Positions 60,947 to 64,000 of a stretch of DNA of 64,000 nucleotides are shown here, one piece after another (position 1 is the stretch's first letter; every line of letters starts with the position of its first letter). The position numbers and the translations under genes were made by a program. The DNA comes from an uncultured Prochlorococcus sp. Lineage in GTDB: Bacteria; Cyanobacteriota; Cyanobacteriia; PCC-6307; Cyanobiaceae. The stretch spans positions 1 through 64,000 of the forward strand of contig CACIYC010000001.1 of NCBI GenBank assembly GCA_902590775.1, in the 5' to 3' direction. The notes below the pieces were generated by a model. The model saw nothing but the letters and a program-made list of their open reading frames with translations, did not search any database and was not told the DNA's origin.

Positions 60947-62262
60947 TTTACTAATTCCTCACAATGATTCGAAAAGATAGATAGCAATGAATTATATTTT
61001 TTTCCAAGTGCTGGATCCAGTTGGTCATCTAATTTGTATTTATTGAATAATGAAGATGGAACTTTATAGAAGTTTTCTGTTAATTTCTTTCCATCTAAAA
61101 CCATATTGTCAAAGCCAGTACCAAAAACATATACTTTATATTGATAATTGTAGGAATTATTTTCGACTATTTGCTTAATTGAATTTGAAAGCCTATAAAA
61201 ATACATATCAGATAATTCATTATCATCAGACGTATATAAGGAAGAGCCAAAAGGTAATCTTGTACTAAATAGTTCTCGCTTTTTAATTTGTAGAAAAATA
61301 GAAGTTGTGGATTTTTCTATATCAGCAACAATGACCATCTCTTCTTTAACTTCTTCGGAAATTGCTTGTATTACTTGAAATGCTGCTGTAGAAATTGAAG
61401 CAATAGGTAAATCTATTTCTTGAAGGACATTTTTCCATGAATTAAGGGATTCTTTTTCTGCGTACACGACCCTATAAAAGGAATTAAAATCTTTTGCTAA
61501 TGTCTTTGAGTAGGAAATAATTGTGTTTTTCGGAAGAAATGGACTTTTGGCAAGTACATCTGGAGAATTAACTGAGAAAACACCAATTTCGTTTTCCTTG
61601 AAACTTCTTGCAGTAAAGCCTGAAGAAGATAGTAAAAGAATTAATGAAGAATTTCTTAGGTTTAGTACTGAAATTACATTTTCAATTATGTTGCTAAGTT
61701 CAATTATATTTTCAACTTTAGAATCTCCTACTACTTCAGTTGGAATATCTATTTTGATTAACTTGGTGAAAATAGTTATATGATTTGAATACTTCATTGG
61801 AATTATAAACAACTCGTGCTCACCATAATATAATCCAATAAATTGCTCGTATGAATCATTTGTATTTACTTTTTTGTTAGTTCTAATTGTTTTCTTTGAG
61901 ATGATATCAAGTCTTTCTATTACTTTTATCTTTGTTGAATTTAATATATCTCGCACATTAGAAAGACTATTAACAATAGGAAGGTTTATATTTGAAAATG
62001 TTAATAATCTTCTTAGCTTTATTTTGACCTTGTTGCCTGCATTTATACCTATTCCTTTATATTTGAAAATGAAATTATTATCACTTGTACTGTTTTTAAA
62101 ATAAGGTTTTATTTTTTTAAACTTTGATTTTATTCGTACATTTATTTTTTCATAGTTATTTTTAATGCCTGATCCTATTTCTTTATAGTAAATCTTAATA
62201 TTTTTTCTTGCTTTTATTAATCTACTTAATAATGAAGCATATTTATTTTTAATAATCTTCAT
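60943..62262 (-). CDS. pilM: PilM-like actin-fold protein with basic N-terminal extension
   Basis: 439 residues, longer than classic PilM (about 350). Residues 1-130 are unusually Lys/Arg/Asn-rich (NKYASLLSRLIKARKNIKIYY). The rest shows the PilM/actin-like pattern weakly: GLYYGEHELFIIPMKYS, IVADIEKSTTSIFLQIKK for the phosphate loop, FVFGTGFDNMV-like segment (VYVFGTGFDNMVLDGKK). It overlaps PilP by 4 nt (ATGA) and PilN by 4 nt. Cytoplasmic platform that links PilN to the inner complex. Assigned mainly by synteny. Confidence 0.7.
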   Translation of the reverse strand: MKIIKNKYASLLSRLIKARKNIKIYYKEIGSGIKNNYEKINVRIKSKFKKIKPYFKNSTSDNNFIFKYKGIGINAGNKVKIKLRRLLTFSNINLPIVNSLSNVRDILNSTKIKVIERLDIISKKTIRTNKKVNTNDSYEQFIGLYYGEHELFIIPMKYSNHITIFTKLIKIDIPTEVVGDSKVENIIELSNIIENVISVLNLRNSSLILLLSSSGFTARSFKENEIGVFSVNSPDVLAKSPFLPKNTIISYSKTLAKDFNSFYRVVYAEKESLNSWKNVLQEIDLPIASISTAAFQVIQAISEEVKEEMVIVADIEKSTTSIFLQIKKRELFSTRLPFGSSLYTSDDNELSDMYFYRLSNSIKQIVENNSYNYQYKVYVFGTGFDNMVLDGKKLTENFYKVPSSLFNKYKLDDQLDPALGKKYNSLLSIFSNHCEELVK

Positions 62263-62765
62263 CTCTCTTCAAGGATAAATGTCTTTTCTAATTTTCCATT
62301 TGATAAGATGACTTTTACTGGATTAGATGTTATGTCCTTTAATATATATCCGTCTTCAATCTCCTCTCCTTTCTTATAGTAGTCACTCCCTTTGCTTGTT
62401 CTTATAAGGGCAGATCTTTCATTGCCAATAAATATTGCTGCAGATACATCTGTTTTTTGTAGGAAAGAGGAGGTTAGGCTCTCTCCTCCTGAAGTGGTAT
62501 TAGAGAATGGATTCCTCCCAAAATTTAATCTATCCGCTTCCATCCCATCACTTTTATTTGGTATATCTCTAAGTTCAAATGAAATAAGTATTTTGCTTGT
62601 TGTTGTATTGCTTGCCTTAAGCTGAGGAATAACTTCCTCATCAATTGATTTAGCAAAAGAACTATTAAGCGTTAATATAAAAATGTTTGATGCAAAAAAT
62701 GATAGTGCTATTCTTGTATAAATTGGCTTCCCTCTATGGCCTTTAATGACTTCCTTTAGTGTCAT
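62259..62765 (-). CDS. pilP: PilP/GspC-like inner-membrane protein
   Basis: 168 residues from ATG 62765, chosen over the track's TTG 62813 because GGAAAG precedes it at usable spacing. N-terminal membrane helix (IALSFFASNIFILTLNSSFA), a flexible middle, and a C-terminal beta domain with FGRNPFSN, AAIFIGNERSALIRTSKGSDYYKKGEEIEDGYIL (in part) that matches the PilP/GspC HR-domain pattern. It would contact PilO/PilN and the secretin. First gene of the minus-strand operon; 101 nt divergent from pilB. Confidence 0.75.
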   Translation of the reverse strand: MTLKEVIKGHRGKPIYTRIALSFFASNIFILTLNSSFAKSIDEEVIPQLKASNTTTSKILISFELRDIPNKSDGMEADRLNFGRNPFSNTTSGGESLTSSFLQKTDVSAAIFIGNERSALIRTSKGSDYYKKGEEIEDGYILKDITSNPVKVILSNGKLEKTFILEER

Positions 62766-62866
62766 GATTAAATTCTTACTTTCCAAAGTATCATCAGAAT
62801 AATTTTTTTGCAACTAGGCTTTCATTAAGCTTCTATCTTATCCTATTTATGTTTTGATTTTTAGAA

Positions 62867-64000
62867 ATGAATTCAAATCCAGAGACTAGTCCAAAGGAAA
62901 TATCGAATATTTCTAATTTATCGATTGACAACCTTATAGATTCAAATTTGTGTGAGTCAGCAGGTGTCATACCTTTATCAATAGATGGTAATACAATAAA
63001 GCTTGGAGCTATGAATCCTCTTTATATCGAGGTTACTGAGATTTCCGAGAAATTAAAATTAGAATATGGAGCAAATGTTTTTGTAGATCAGATTTCAATA
63101 GAGGAATGGGAAAAGTGGTTTGAGAATTCTGAGTCTCAGAATCTAGAAAGTATATCAATGGCTAGTCAACAAGAAATACATACTTCTTTGGATGTTGTTG
63201 AAAAAACTGAATCTGAAGAAAATGAATATCAAAATGTCTTAGAAAGTAGCGATTCTGATAATAATTCCAATGAACTAATGGAATCCCTTAAGGATAAAAC
63301 AAATATTCTCACTCCTACTGAACCAACAAGTGCAGATCATGAGATTAATAATTTATTTGATATGATTGATTTTGACGAAGAAGAAGACGAAGAAGAAGAA
63401 GAGATTGAAGCTATTGAGGATTCTGAATTCTCAAATTCCAAAGATCCTGTAATCAAGGCAGTGGGATCTATCCTTTTGCTCTCCCAACAAGTAGGAGCTT
63501 CAGATATTCATGCTGAACCTCTAGAAGATAGAATGAGAATTCGCTATCGGGTAGATGGAGTTCTTAAGGAATATTTTACTTTGCCTAAAAAGAAATCAAA
63601 GGCAATAATTAATAGATTAAAGGTTATGAGTAAGTTAGATATAGCAGAAAAACGCTTGCCCCAAGATGGGAGAATCAGATGTAAATTAAATACCGTAGTA
63701 TTAGATTTTCGGGTTAGTACTTTGCCAGGAAAATGGGGAGAAAAGATAGTTTTAAGGTTGCTAAGTTCTGATTCTTCAATGTTAAAACTAGATAAGTTAA
63801 TTACTACTTCGAGTGAACTTGATCTGGTTAGGGAGATGGGAGGTTCCCCTTATGGGATATTAATTGTTGTTGGTCCAACAGGAAGTGGTAAATCTACAAC
63901 TTTATATTCAATATTAAATGAAAGAAATACACCTGATGTTAATATAAGTACAGTTGAAGATCCCGTAGAATATACTCTACCCGGTATTCATCAAGTGCAG
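62867..64000 (+). CDS. pilB: PilB/GspE pilus extension ATPase, 3' end outside window
   Basis: Missing from the ORF track because the frame runs off the window. ATG 62867; 378 residues visible. The N-terminal part is poorly conserved and contains an acidic run (about residues 168-185; DEEEDEEEEEIEAIED). The catalytic domain follows: QQVGASDIHAEPLEDRMRIRYRVDG (in part), then Walker A GPTGSGKSTT (about 336-345) and EDPVEYTLPGIHQVQ at the window end. The retraction ATPase PilT and platform PilC would be expected beyond the edge. Confidence 0.95.
   Translation, partial: MNSNPETSPKEISNISNLSIDNLIDSNLCESAGVIPLSIDGNTIKLGAMNPLYIEVTEISEKLKLEYGANVFVDQISIEEWEKWFENSESQNLESISMASQQEIHTSLDVVEKTESEENEYQNVLESSDSDNNSNELMESLKDKTNILTPTEPTSADHEINNLFDMIDFDEEEDEEEEEIEAIEDSEFSNSKDPVIKAVGSILLLSQQVGASDIHAEPLEDRMRIRYRVDGVLKEYFTLPKKKSKAIINRLKVMSKLDIAEKRLPQDGRIRCKLNTVVLDFRVSTLPGKWGEKIVLRLLSSDSSMLKLDKLITTSSELDLVREMGGSPYGILIVVGPTGSGKSTTLYSILNERNTPDVNISTVEDPVEYTLPGIHQVQ

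Overview
The window looks like a chromosomal segment of a low-light type Prochlorococcus. It is strongly AT-rich. It encodes a Pcb chlorophyll a2/b2 antenna, Psb28, GUN4, a CrtL-type lycopene cyclase and a long cysteine/histidine-rich CbiX, and no phycobilisome genes are visible. Many small proteins have the look of picocyanobacterial families. Gene order is compact, with frequent TTG/GTG starts and 4-8 nt overlaps. No IS element, integrase, CRISPR array or rRNA was seen. One tRNA-Ser(UGA) is present.

Layout. 1-16 kb: 3' end of dnaG; SOS-type umuDC with a LexA-like dyad; rlmH; the run ksgA-ispE-DUF3082-(31-aa membrane peptide)-pdhB-secD-secF; then perM-like, psb28, mnmH, gun4 and an anti-sigma kinase. 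16-26 kb: hisS, small unknown genes, a single pcb gene with a very strong terminator, a GltS-like carrier, and lycopene cyclase overlapping an SDR. 26-43 kb: a protochlorophyllide-reductase-like SDR, MscS, isochorismatase-like, Fur-family, ArsS radical SAM, then a solute cluster (StpA phosphatase divergent from a GpsA-like dehydrogenase and an APH-fold kinase), metY-metA, AlkB-like, SulP carrier, flavoprotein and CbiX. 43-49 kb is the most accessory-like part: DUF2811, a GMC oxidoreductase, a pentapeptide protein, a two-gene ribbon-helix-helix cassette with its own dyads, and tRNA-Ser.

49-64 kb is a type IV pilus locus: prepilin peptidase, a secreted protein, a pentapeptide/TPR protein, five prepilin-like genes in a row, a secretin-PilO-PilN-PilM-PilP operon on the minus strand, and a divergent PilB cut by the window end. 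The most interesting system in the window lies here. One pilin carries a C-terminal von Willebrand A domain with a complete MIDAS. Its 727-aa neighbour is a pilin with Gln instead of Glu5, as in the GspK/PilX class. Together they suggest a modular adhesive pilus tip. The PilM, PilO and PilB homologues carry unusual charged extensions.

Several starts in the ORF track were moved for stated reasons: umuD, pdhB, mnmH, gun4, pilP, the PilV-like pilin and the vWA pilin. Small genes below the track cutoff were added with graded confidence.
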